This document shows positions 18,439 to 26,854 of a stretch of 32,968 nt of DNA, in pieces. The DNA is from Oscillospiraceae bacterium. Lineage in GTDB: Bacteria > Bacillota > Clostridia > Oscillospirales > Ruminococcaceae. The position numbers and the translations under genes were made by a program. Under the pieces are notes generated by a model. The model did no database searches. It was not told the origin of the DNA and saw nothing but the letters and a program-made list of their open reading frames with translations. Position 1 is the first letter of the stretch. Each line of letters begins with the position of its first letter. The stretch spans positions 1 to 32,968 of the forward strand of contig JAILFE010000073.1 in the NCBI GenBank assembly GCA_024697725.1. Reading direction: 5' to 3'.

Positions 18439-19647
18439 ATGACACAGATACAGACTGTAATTGACGGGTGCAGCGGAGAATGCCGCATACCGTCCGATAT
18501 ATATCATTCGCCGCTCAAAATAGAACATCCATGCCGTATCGTCGGAGACAGCTCCGTTATACTCTGCGGGGAAGAGCAGCCCGCCGCTGTTGTATCCAGC
18601 GGGGTCGAACTGCGCGATCTGCGGATAGAATCATTATCCTCCGAGCGCACTGCGCCTGTACTCATCTGCCCCGGGGATACCGTTCTCGATAATGTCACAG
18701 TGCGCGGAAGCATTGAGAAAAACGGAAAGCTCTCAGACAGCTCGGGCATACCTCTCAGCTTTGATCTCGGACAATTTGCGGCAGACTGTGAGAATTCATT
18801 TGTTTTTGATATCAATGTTACCGAAAACAGCTCGATAGAGTCGTGCATAAGCAATGTTCATGTCAGTCCCCGCGAGCTGGCGGAAGGGGAAAACAGGATA
18901 AAAATAAAAATAGATGCTCTTAAAAACGGGATATATCTGTTCGGAGTGCTGAGAATAAAAAGCGATGTCATAAGGGAGATATATATACAGGGATATGCAG
19001 CCGACAAAGCGCCTGTCTGCACCGAGCAGCTGCTGACATACGTCAGACAGCCGCAGGCCGGACTGTCGGTGAAGAACCTTCCGGCAGAGACTGTTCCCCC
19101 CGAATACCCTGAGAATGCGGTCACTGTTTTGCAGAAGGGACAGCGCGTGCCTATCGGCAGGCTCGATGCTATCGAGGATATAAAGCTGCTATTTTCCTGC
19201 GATCATATCGACAGACCACTTGATATCGACGGCTATGCATTTATTCTTGACAGCAGCAACAGGGTCACAAAGGATGACGATCTTGTTTTCTGGGGAAACA
19301 AGGCATCAGATCACGGAGCTGTCAGACTGCTGACAACAAACGGCCTTCCATGCTTTGACATCGACACATCTGCAGGCAACAACGGGAAGATCGCTGTATG
19401 CTATTCGATATACGGCGATGATCCGGACGAGACCTTCAAGTATATACGCGACCCATATGTAAGGATATTCATAGATAATACCGAAAGATTCAGGTTCTAT
19501 CTCAACGGGCTGAGCCTTGAAAAAACCATCAATGCCGTCGAGGTGTATGAACACGGCGGCGTATGGAAGCTGCACTGTGTCGGTGCAGGCTACCGCGCCG
19601 GACTGAAAAGAATGTGCGAGGATTACGGTGTGGATATAAGCGATTAA
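18439..19647 (+). CDS. TerD-domain protein with N-terminal beta-helix-like region
   Basis: C-terminal VLQKGQRVPIGR..LLFSCDHIDRPLDIDGYAFILDSSNRVTKDDDLVFWGN...EVYEHGGVWKLHCVGAGYRAGLKRMCEDYGVDI is TerD-like; N-terminal GVELRDLRIES / GDTVLDNVTVRG resemble beta-helix rungs. Confidence 0.8.
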   Translation: MTQIQTVIDGCSGECRIPSDIYHSPLKIEHPCRIVGDSSVILCGEEQPAAVVSSGVELRDLRIESLSSERTAPVLICPGDTVLDNVTVRGSIEKNGKLSDSSGIPLSFDLGQFAADCENSFVFDINVTENSSIESCISNVHVSPRELAEGENRIKIKIDALKNGIYLFGVLRIKSDVIREIYIQGYAADKAPVCTEQLLTYVRQPQAGLSVKNLPAETVPPEYPENAVTVLQKGQRVPIGRLDAIEDIKLLFSCDHIDRPLDIDGYAFILDSSNRVTKDDDLVFWGNKASDHGAVRLLTTNGLPCFDIDTSAGNNGKIAVCYSIYGDDPDETFKYIRDPYVRIFIDNTERFRFYLNGLSLEKTINAVEVYEHGGVWKLHCVGAGYRAGLKRMCEDYGVDISD

Positions 19648-19651
19648 AAGA

Positions 19652-19684
19652 AGCCGCAGTATCACTGAAAATGATACTGCGGCT
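19652..19684. terminator. Bidirectional intrinsic terminator
   Basis: AGCCGCAGTATCA-N7-TGATACTGCGGCT, 13-bp perfect stem. Confidence 0.85.
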
Positions 19685-19703
19685 GATTCTTTTAACTGAC
19701 AGA

Positions 19704-20735
19704 TCAGACAATCTGATCGGCGATATCGTATATGAGCTTTTCGCTCTTTTCCCAGCCAAGGCAGGGGTCGGTTATCGACTTTCCGTAAACGCCCTCCTCG
19801 ACCTTCTGAGAGCCGTCCTCGATATAGCTCTCGATCATAAAGCCCTTCACCATTTTTCCGATATCAGTGTTGTGACGGCAGCTGTGGAGCACTTCATGGC
19901 ATATGCGTATCTGTTCAAGATACTTCTTTCCGGAATTTGCGTGGTTTACATCGACGATCGTTGCGACATTCTTTAGTCCGGATGCCGAATACTGTTCGTA
20001 GAGCGCGGCAAGATCCTCGTAGTGATAATTCGGGATATTCTGACCATGGGAATTCGTGCTTCCGCGGAGTATAGCGTGTGCATACGGATTGCTCTGTGAA
20101 TGCACCTCCCAGCCTCTGTAAAGGAAGGTATGGCAGCTCTGAGCCGCTTTTATGGAATTTATCATTATGCTGATATCTCCGCTGGTGGGATTTTTCATGC
20201 CGCAGGGGATATCAAGACCGCTGGCAACTATCCTGTGCTGCTGATCCTCTACCGAACGCGCACCTACAGCGACATATCCGAGTATATCGGAAAGATATCT
20301 GTGATTCTCCGGGTAAAGCATCTCATCAGCACAAAGCAGACCTGTTTCCTCGACTGCACGGGTGTGAAGCTTTCTTATTGCGATTATACCCTCAAGCATA
20401 TCCTCTGCCTTTGTCGGGTCGGGCTGATGCACCATTCCCTTGTAGCCGAGCCCGGTCGTTCTCGGCTTGTTGGTATATATCCTCGGGATGATGAGTATCT
20501 TGTCCTTTACCTTCTCGCTGACCTTCGCAAGACGGCATATATAATCCATCACGGCATCCTCTCTGTCGGCGGAGCAGGGACCGATTATAAGCAGGAACTT
20601 ATTGCTTTCGCCGCTGAAGACCTTTTTTATTTCTTCAAGACGCTTCTGCCTTAACTCTATGACCGCAGAAGAAAGCGGGAACTGAAGTTTTACATCTCTC
20701 GGAACGGGGAGTTTCCTTATAAAATCCATATTCAT
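19704..20735 (-). CDS. aroF: 3-deoxy-7-phosphoheptulonate (DAHP) synthase, type I
   Basis: LLIIGPCSADREDAVMDYI, KPRTTGLGYKG, GARSVEDQQHR, GMKNPTSGDI, VDVNHANSGK motifs. Confidence 0.95.
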   Translation of the reverse strand: MNMDFIRKLPVPRDVKLQFPLSSAVIELRQKRLEEIKKVFSGESNKFLLIIGPCSADREDAVMDYICRLAKVSEKVKDKILIIPRIYTNKPRTTGLGYKGMVHQPDPTKAEDMLEGIIAIRKLHTRAVEETGLLCADEMLYPENHRYLSDILGYVAVGARSVEDQQHRIVASGLDIPCGMKNPTSGDISIMINSIKAAQSCHTFLYRGWEVHSQSNPYAHAILRGSTNSHGQNIPNYHYEDLAALYEQYSASGLKNVATIVDVNHANSGKKYLEQIRICHEVLHSCRHNTDIGKMVKGFMIESYIEDGSQKVEEGVYGKSITDPCLGWEKSEKLIYDIADQIV

Positions 20736-20943
20736 AATAAATTATCCTTTCTGATACAGTGCTGTACTGCAGCTGCGGCATCAGCAGCTTTTTTTCGGTA
20801 TGTACAGACACGATATACGCAGGCTTGACCTGATCTTGCTCTGTTTATACGCCGATTGCCGTATCTGCCGCTTATATGCGGGCTTCTGCTTTACGGCATG
20901 ATATGGAGCATATTATCCGGATACTGTCGGATATACAGATACA
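20736..20943 (-). promoter_or_regulatory. Long structured 5' leader of DAHP synthase
   Basis: Nested stems TGCCGTA/TACGGCA (20857-20898) around CCGC-ttatat-GCGG, and TGTAC/GTACA (20763-20806) around AGCTGC/GCAGCT. Confidence 0.4.
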
Positions 20944-20949
20944 AATATC

Positions 20950-20978
20950 ATAATATCATATTTTTCCGCATTTGTACA
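20950..20978 (-). promoter_or_regulatory. Possible promoter for DAHP synthase
   Basis: Minus strand TGTACA-N17-TATTAT. Confidence 0.4.
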
Positions 20979-21129
20979 GCATCAGGCACTATTTTGATGT
21001 GAATATTTACATAATATACATAAATTTATTATATTTCGTGATTTGTGCAGCTGGATCCACGCAGAAATCCTTATATAATACTTGTAGCCGAATTGCAATA
21101 CTTTTTCTGTATTTTTATTAATTTTATTG

Positions 21130-21158
21130 TTGATTTTTTTTTGAATATGTTGTATACT
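21130..21158 (+). promoter_or_regulatory. Sigma-A-like promoter
   Basis: TTGATT-N17-TATACT upstream of 21219. Confidence 0.6.
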
Positions 21159-21218
21159 GAAAAGGCAGAGAAAAATCGGTCCATGGAAAAATATATACTT
21201 TTTGCGGTGTAGAATGAT

Positions 21219-21881
21219 ATGCGCGTAGTTCAAAGGAAAGAAAACAGGGTCAAATTCCGCCTGTCGTTTGTGCTGCTGTTTGCAGCAGCGGCGATGGCGT
21301 GCTGTTTTGTCTTCTATATGAAGGAAAATCAGCCCGATTCGTATTATATCGACTCGGGTGCGGAAATAAGGACAGAATCTGTTTGCGAAAACACAAAAAA
21401 GGATATATCGTATTTTGACGAATGTCTTTTTATCGGCGGCAAAGCAGCTCACGGATTATGTGAATACGGGATCGTATCCGAGAGCCGTTTTGCGATGCGC
21501 GGCGAAGAACCCGGCACAGCTGAGATTTCCGATGATATCGCAAATATCTATTTCATGCCGTCCGCCGAAGAGTTGGGCGATGATGTGAGCGGGTTTGCGA
21601 TGAGCTACTGCAAAACCGCACCGATACTCGCGGAAAGCGGGAAAAGAAAGGTATATATCGTTTCACTTCTGACAACGGATAAGGATAAAGACAAGGAAAA
21701 GATCGCAGAGGTGAACCAAAAGCTCCTTGAATATGCCGAACTGTACGGGTTTAGCTATGTCGATATCGGAGAGATGTCCGGAATACAGGACGAAAACACC
21801 TCCGGAAGCGGCAGTATATATCCCGGAAAGGCAGCATATGATGACCTGGCTGATATTCTGCTGACACATACCGTCGGATGA
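21219..21881 (+). CDS. Membrane-anchored SGNH/GDSL-hydrolase-like protein lacking catalytic residues
   Basis: N-terminal TM; YFDECLFIGGKAAHGLCEYGIV resembles the FIGDS block of clostridial SGNH proteins; C-terminal YPGKAAYDDLADILLTHT block. Confidence 0.6.
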   Translation: MRVVQRKENRVKFRLSFVLLFAAAAMACCFVFYMKENQPDSYYIDSGAEIRTESVCENTKKDISYFDECLFIGGKAAHGLCEYGIVSESRFAMRGEEPGTAEISDDIANIYFMPSAEELGDDVSGFAMSYCKTAPILAESGKRKVYIVSLLTTDKDKDKEKIAEVNQKLLEYAELYGFSYVDIGEMSGIQDENTSGSGSIYPGKAAYDDLADILLTHTVG

Positions 21882-21900
21882 ATCGCCGACATGATTATTT

Positions 21901-21980
21901 GTGCTTGTTCCCGGAGGGCAAAAGAAATAATATACGCCCCACAGCTTAGCGGCATACCGGAAACATAAGCACAGGAACAA
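21901..21980 (+). ncRNA. Candidate structured cis-regulatory RNA upstream of the lipoprotein gene
   Basis: GTGCTTGTTCCCGG pairs with CCGGAAACATAAGCAC; internal GGGC/GCCC; alternative TTGTTCC/GGAACAA helix abutting AGGAAGAG. Confidence 0.5.
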
Positions 21981-21996
21981 AGGAAGAGAGAAATAT

Positions 21997-22626
21997 ATGA
22001 GAAAAAGTGAACTGACTGCAGCACTTGCTGCGTGCATGATCGCTGTATGCGCATTTTCGGGCTGCGGCAATGAGCCCGCAGAGCCTGTCAATGCGACCGC
22101 TCCTGTATCGAGCGAGACAACCGCTGCAAATACGACAGCTTCTTCGGCAGAAGAGACCACAGAGACGACTACGGTACAGACCGGATCCGAAACGACCGCT
22201 GAAGAGACTGCGTCTGAAACGACAGCTGCCGAAGCATCGGCTGCAGACCCCGATGCTGTCGTGGATGAGATACTTTCATCCGTCGAGATGTCTACGATGG
22301 CAAAGGTAGAGGATGACAGGATCGGAAATTATCTTGAAGTGGATATGAGCACGGTCGAAAGCTACTCTATGTACATATGCGGTTCCGGCGGGTTTGCCGA
22401 CGAGGTCGCAGTTTTTCTTATGACGGACGAGGACTCGGCACAGGCAGTCGTCGATGCTGCAAAGGCAAGGGTCGAGAGCCGTTCGATCGACTTCAAGGAC
22501 TATAATCCCGATGAATATGACAAACTGCAGAATGCTCTCATCAAGACAAAGGGCAGATATGTATTGTTTGTCGTATCCGGTGACAATGATACGGCTGAAG
22601 GGATATTCGACAAGGCGACAGGCTGA
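21997..22626 (+). CDS. Lipoprotein, DUF4358-like, Thr/Glu/Ala-rich linker
   Basis: Lipobox CAFSGCGNE; low-complexity SSETTAANTTASSAEETTETTT; C-terminal DAVVDEILSSVEMSTMAKVEDDRIGNYLEVDMSTVESYSMYICGSG typical of DUF4358. Confidence 0.78.
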   Translation: MRKSELTAALAACMIAVCAFSGCGNEPAEPVNATAPVSSETTAANTTASSAEETTETTTVQTGSETTAEETASETTAAEASAADPDAVVDEILSSVEMSTMAKVEDDRIGNYLEVDMSTVESYSMYICGSGGFADEVAVFLMTDEDSAQAVVDAAKARVESRSIDFKDYNPDEYDKLQNALIKTKGRYVLFVVSGDNDTAEGIFDKATG

Positions 22627-22667
22627 TGTCCTGCGGAAAATGATATCTGAAAATTCTGTGAATATAC

Positions 22668-22696
22668 TTTACAAATGACCTGTAATATAGTAAAAT
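22668..22696 (+). promoter_or_regulatory. Sigma-A-like promoter for the pyrH operon
   Basis: TTTACA-N17-TAAAAT. Confidence 0.65.
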
Positions 22697-22750
22697 ATAT
22701 AAGGCAAAAGAATTATTTCAGCAGTATCTGTATGAAAGGATGTTTGTTTG

Positions 22751-23470
22751 ATGGACACTAAGCCGAAATACGCCAGAGTTCTTCTTAAACTCAGCGGAGA
22801 AGCCCTTGCGGGCGAAAAGAGATTTGGACTTGATTATTCCGTTATCGGCAGTATATGCAGCAGCGTGAAGAAATGCGCGGATGCCGGTGTGGAGATAGGT
22901 ATCGTTGTCGGAGGAGGCAATTTCTGGCGCGGACGATCAAGCGGCGCTATGGATCGCACCCGTGCGGATCACATCGGTATGCTCGCAACAACGATGAATG
23001 CCCTTGCTCTTGCGGATATACTCGAATCTATCGGTCTTGATGTGCGTGTGCAGACAGCTATCTCGATGCGCGAGGTCGCCGAGCCTTATATACGCAACAG
23101 AGCTGTCAGACATCTTCAGAAGGGGAGAGTCGTAATATTCGGATGCGGAACAGGCAATCCTTTCTTCTCGACAGATACGGCATCGTCGCTGCGCGCTGCC
23201 GAGATTGATGCAGATATCGTGCTGAAGGCTACAATGGTCGACGGCGTATACGACAAAGACCCAAAAAAATATCCCGATGCGGTCAGATTCGATGAGATAA
23301 CCTTCAATGATATACTTGTCAACAATATCGCTGTGATGGACAGTACAGCGGCTTCGATGTGCAAGGACAATCATATCCCTATCATGGTGTTCTCGCTTGA
23401 GGATCCCGACAATATCTACCGTGCCTGCATGGGTGAAAAGATAGGGACTCTGGTCATAGATAAGGATTAA
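22751..23470 (+). CDS. pyrH: UMP kinase
   Basis: [51 protein letters not shown]. Confidence 0.97.
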   Translation: MDTKPKYARVLLKLSGEALAGEKRFGLDYSVIGSICSSVKKCADAGVEIGIVVGGGNFWRGRSSGAMDRTRADHIGMLATTMNALALADILESIGLDVRVQTAISMREVAEPYIRNRAVRHLQKGRVVIFGCGTGNPFFSTDTASSLRAAEIDADIVLKATMVDGVYDKDPKKYPDAVRFDEITFNDILVNNIAVMDSTAASMCKDNHIPIMVFSLEDPDNIYRACMGEKIGTLVIDKD

Positions 23471-23508
23471 CAGCAACCGGCAGACTGTATGAAAGGAAAT
23501 GTATTGAT

Positions 23509-24063
23509 ATGAATGAAAATGTCGAAAAATCAAAGGAAAAAATGGAAAAATGCCTCAAAAGCCTCACACATGAATACACAACGATAAGAGCGGGAAGAGC
23601 TAATCCCGCCGTACTCGATAAGGTATTCGTAGATTATTACGGATCGCCCACTCCGCTCAATCAGATGGCTGCTGTGTCCGTATCCGAGGCGAGGATACTC
23701 GTTATACAGCCGTGGGACAAATCATCCCTCAAAACGATCGAGAAGGCTATACAGGCATCGGATATCGGTATAAATCCCACAAATGACGGAAGCGTCATCC
23801 GCCTCGTATTCCCTCAGCTCAACGAGGAGCGCAGAAAAGAGCTCGTAAAGCAGATAAAGAAGATCTCGGAGGAAGCCAAGGTCACGATAAGAAATGTCCG
23901 CAGAGATGCGCTCGACAAGATCAAGGCTCAGAAAAAGAACAGCGAGATCACAGAGGATGACGTGAAGGATCTTGAAAAGGAGATGCAGAAGCTTACCGAC
24001 AAGTATATCGAAAATGTCGATAAGGTAGCTGCAGACAAGGAAAAGGAAATCATGTCTATCTGA
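23509..24063 (+). CDS. frr: Ribosome recycling factor
   Basis: EYTTIRAGRANPAVLDKVFVDYYGSPTPLNQ; PQLNEERRKELVKQIKK. Confidence 0.97.
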   Translation: MNENVEKSKEKMEKCLKSLTHEYTTIRAGRANPAVLDKVFVDYYGSPTPLNQMAAVSVSEARILVIQPWDKSSLKTIEKAIQASDIGINPTNDGSVIRLVFPQLNEERRKELVKQIKKISEEAKVTIRNVRRDALDKIKAQKKNSEITEDDVKDLEKEMQKLTDKYIENVDKVAADKEKEIMSI

Positions 24064-24078
24064 CAGGATCGGGGTTGT

Positions 24079-24795
24079 TTGACATTGAGTGATGGAACTT
24101 GTGTTCTGCCGCAGCATATCGGCATAATCATGGACGGAAACGGCAGATGGGCAAAAAAGCGCGGTATGCCGCGAAAGCTCGGGCATCGTGAGGGCGCTGC
24201 GGTATTTAAGAGAATAACCGATATCTGCAATGAGATCGGTATAAAATACCTGACGTTCTATGCTTTTTCAACAGAAAACCGCAAACGTCCGGAAGACGAG
24301 AAAAATGCGCTCATGGATCTGTTCGACAAATATCTTACCGATGTATGGGAACAGGTCGATAAAAATGTGAAGCTTGTTTTTCTCGGTGATAAATCGTATT
24401 TTTCCCCGTCACTCAGGGAGAAAATGATAAGGATCGAGGATGAATCGCGCAGCCATATCGGCATGACGCTGATGATAGCCATGAATTACGGCGGGAGAGA
24501 TGATATCATCTATGCCGCAAAAAAAACCGCAGAGCTTGTTTCCTCCGGATATATGAAGACAGAGGAGATAACCGAGGATACTTTTTCGGATATGCTTTAT
24601 ACGGCGGGAGCTCCCGATGTGGATCTTATGATACGCACCGGCGGGGAATACAGGCTCTCTAATTTTCTGATCTGGCAGTGCGCATATGCCGAGTTCTATT
24701 TTACCGATGTGCTCTGGCCCGATTTTGATAAAGCCGAGCTTGATAAGGCACTGGATTCCTTTGCATCAAGAAAACGCAGATTTGGAGGAGTATAA
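24079..24795 (+). CDS. uppS: Undecaprenyl diphosphate synthase
   Basis: HIGIIMDGNGRWAKKRGMPRKLGH; FYAFSTENRKRP; LMIRTGGEYRLSNFLIWQCAYAEFYFTDVLWPDF. Start codon (TTG 24079) uncertain. Confidence 0.96.
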   Translation: MTLSDGTCVLPQHIGIIMDGNGRWAKKRGMPRKLGHREGAAVFKRITDICNEIGIKYLTFYAFSTENRKRPEDEKNALMDLFDKYLTDVWEQVDKNVKLVFLGDKSYFSPSLREKMIRIEDESRSHIGMTLMIAMNYGGRDDIIYAAKKTAELVSSGYMKTEEITEDTFSDMLYTAGAPDVDLMIRTGGEYRLSNFLIWQCAYAEFYFTDVLWPDFDKAELDKALDSFASRKRRFGGV

Positions 24796-24797
24796 TA

Positions 24798-25631
24798 TTG
24801 TTAAAACGTTCTGTCACGGCCTTCGTCGGGATTGCTATTGCAATATGCGTGCTTGTCTTTTCGTATACTCCTCTGTATCCACTGACAGTTGCGGCGCTTA
24901 TCGTAATAGCTCTCTATGAGCTTCTGAAGGCTGCCGACTGCCTGCAGTTCAAAGTACACAGCATAGGGTGCTGCATATACGGAGTGGTCATACCATTTAT
25001 CAGATATTATTTTGCGGATCTGCGCTGGCAGTACCTGCTTTCGACTTTATTCGGACTGCTTATGTTTGCGGGATATGTCGGGGATCACAAAAAACTGCCG
25101 TTTACCAAGCTCAGCAGTATGTTCGTGTTTACCTACGGTGTGACACTTTCGCTCAGCGGACTGGTAACAATATATAAGATAAGTCCCGAGCACGGCATAT
25201 CCTATGTTGTAATAACACTTGCATCTGCGTGGCTTTCCGATGCGGGAGCATACTTTGTCGGGACATTCTTCGGAAAACACAAGCTCTGTCCCGATATATC
25301 TCCGAAAAAGACGATCGAAGGGGCGGTCGGCGGAGTTATATCAAATATCCTCATACTTTGTCTGTACTGTTTCGGCTATTGCTGGTTCATGGCAGGCAGA
25401 GGCCATGCTTTTACCGTGAATTATGCGGCTGTTGTGACAGTAGGCGCGATCACATCGATACTCGGTATCATAGGTGATCTTACAGCCTCTCTGCTCAAGC
25501 GTGAGCATGATATCAAGGATTACGGCAATATAATGCCCGGACACGGCGGTATTATGGACAGATTCGACAGCGTTCTCTTTATAACGCCTTTTATGTCGAT
25601 GTTCCTTGCATATTTCGGGCTTTTCCATTGA
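24798..25631 (+). CDS. cdsA: Phosphatidate cytidylyltransferase
   Basis: Polytopic; LSDAGAYFVGTFFGKHKLCPDISPKKTIEGAVGG ... HDIKDYGNIMPGHGGIMDRFDS signature. Confidence 0.96.
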   Translation: MLKRSVTAFVGIAIAICVLVFSYTPLYPLTVAALIVIALYELLKAADCLQFKVHSIGCCIYGVVIPFIRYYFADLRWQYLLSTLFGLLMFAGYVGDHKKLPFTKLSSMFVFTYGVTLSLSGLVTIYKISPEHGISYVVITLASAWLSDAGAYFVGTFFGKHKLCPDISPKKTIEGAVGGVISNILILCLYCFGYCWFMAGRGHAFTVNYAAVVTVGAITSILGIIGDLTASLLKREHDIKDYGNIMPGHGGIMDRFDSVLFITPFMSMFLAYFGLFH

Positions 25632-25708
25632 TATAATCATAGAAAAAAGGGCGTACATATGATATGTGCGCCCATTTACAGTATTATCCGGGAGATAAGT
25701 GATAGATC

Positions 25709-26854
25709 ATGAAAAAAATAGCGATACTCGGTTCTACAGGCTCTATCGGTACTCAAACGCTCGATGTCTGCCGGCGCAGCGGTATAGAGGTATACTCCGC
25801 CGCGGCCGCCTCGAATACAAGGCTCCTTGCCGAGCAGGCAAGAGAATTCGGGATGAAAAAAGTCTGTATATTCAACAGTGACAAATATAATGAAATGAAG
25901 ACGCTGCTTGCAGATACGGATACATCCGTTGTCAGCGGCATGGAGGGGCTTTGTGAGCTTGCTTCAGATAAGATCACCGATCTGGTCGTCAATTCTGTTG
26001 TGGGTATGCTGGGACTTCTTCCAACGCTTACCGCTATTGAGAGCGGTCATGATGTTGCACTTGCAAATAAAGAAACTCTCGTCACGGGCGGACAGCTCGT
26101 TATGCCCGCTGCAAAAAAGCACGGCGTAAAGATCTATCCCATTGACAGTGAGCATTCTGCTATATTCCAGTGTCTTCAGGGAAACAAGGCATCTCAGCTC
26201 AGAAGCATTATCCTTACCGCTTCGGGAGGTCCGTTCTTCGGGAAAAATAAGGATGAACTCAAAAATGTGACTGCAGAGCAGGCTCTCTCACATCCGAACT
26301 GGAGCATGGGCAGCAAGATCACGATAGATTCCGCTACCATGATGAACAAGGGACTGGAGCTGATCGAAGCAAAATGGCTGTTCGGTGTTGATACGGAGCA
26401 GATAAATATAATCATCCACCGCCAGAGCGTTATCCATTCCGCTGTGGAATACAATGACGGCGCTGTGATCGCACAGCTCGGCATACCTGATATGCGCATA
26501 CCGATAAGCTATGCGCTGATGTATCCCGACAGACCGGACAGCGGACTCAAAAGATTATCTCTTACCGATTACGGTACGCTCACCTTTGAAAAACCCGATT
26601 ATGACACATTTGACTGTCTGCGTGCCTGCGTGAACGCTGCAAAGGAAGGCGGGGATCGTCCCTGCATCGCAAACGGCATAAACGAGATCGCTGTACGGAT
26701 GTTCCTCGACGGAAAGATACCGTTCCTTCGTATCGGTGAGCTCGTTGAAAAGGGCGTATGCACGCTTCCTGTATTCGATGTGAGCAGCTATGACGGAGTC
26801 TGCGCCGCTGACAGTGCGGCAAGAGAATTTGCACAGAAAGAGGTTATCGGATGA
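25709..26854 (+). CDS. dxr: 1-deoxy-D-xylulose-5-phosphate reductoisomerase
   Basis: KKIAILGSTGSIGTQTLDV; LANKETLVTGG; PIDSEHSAIFQCL; MNKGLELIEAKWLF. Confidence 0.97.
   Translation: MKKIAILGSTGSIGTQTLDVCRRSGIEVYSAAAASNTRLLAEQAREFGMKKVCIFNSDKYNEMKTLLADTDTSVVSGMEGLCELASDKITDLVVNSVVGMLGLLPTLTAIESGHDVALANKETLVTGGQLVMPAAKKHGVKIYPIDSEHSAIFQCLQGNKASQLRSIILTASGGPFFGKNKDELKNVTAEQALSHPNWSMGSKITIDSATMMNKGLELIEAKWLFGVDTEQINIIIHRQSVIHSAVEYNDGAVIAQLGIPDMRIPISYALMYPDRPDSGLKRLSLTDYGTLTFEKPDYDTFDCLRACVNAAKEGGDRPCIANGINEIAVRMFLDGKIPFLRIGELVEKGVCTLPVFDVSSYDGVCAADSAAREFAQKEVIG

Noticed and set aside
20100-20654. 184-aa plus-strand ORF opposite DAHP synthase
   Set aside because: Shadow ORF of a conserved enzyme; no homology recognised.
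20736-20960. T-box riboswitch before DAHP synthase
   Set aside because: No GGNACCGCG-like antiterminator core or terminator before the start codon was found.
22937-23533. 198-aa minus-strand ORF opposite pyrH
   Set aside because: Shadow ORF.
25650-25672. GGGCGTACATAT/ATATGTGCGCCC hairpin between cdsA and dxr as a terminator
   Set aside because: Imperfect stem with only a weak T tract, inside a canonical co-transcribed operon; insufficient evidence for termination.
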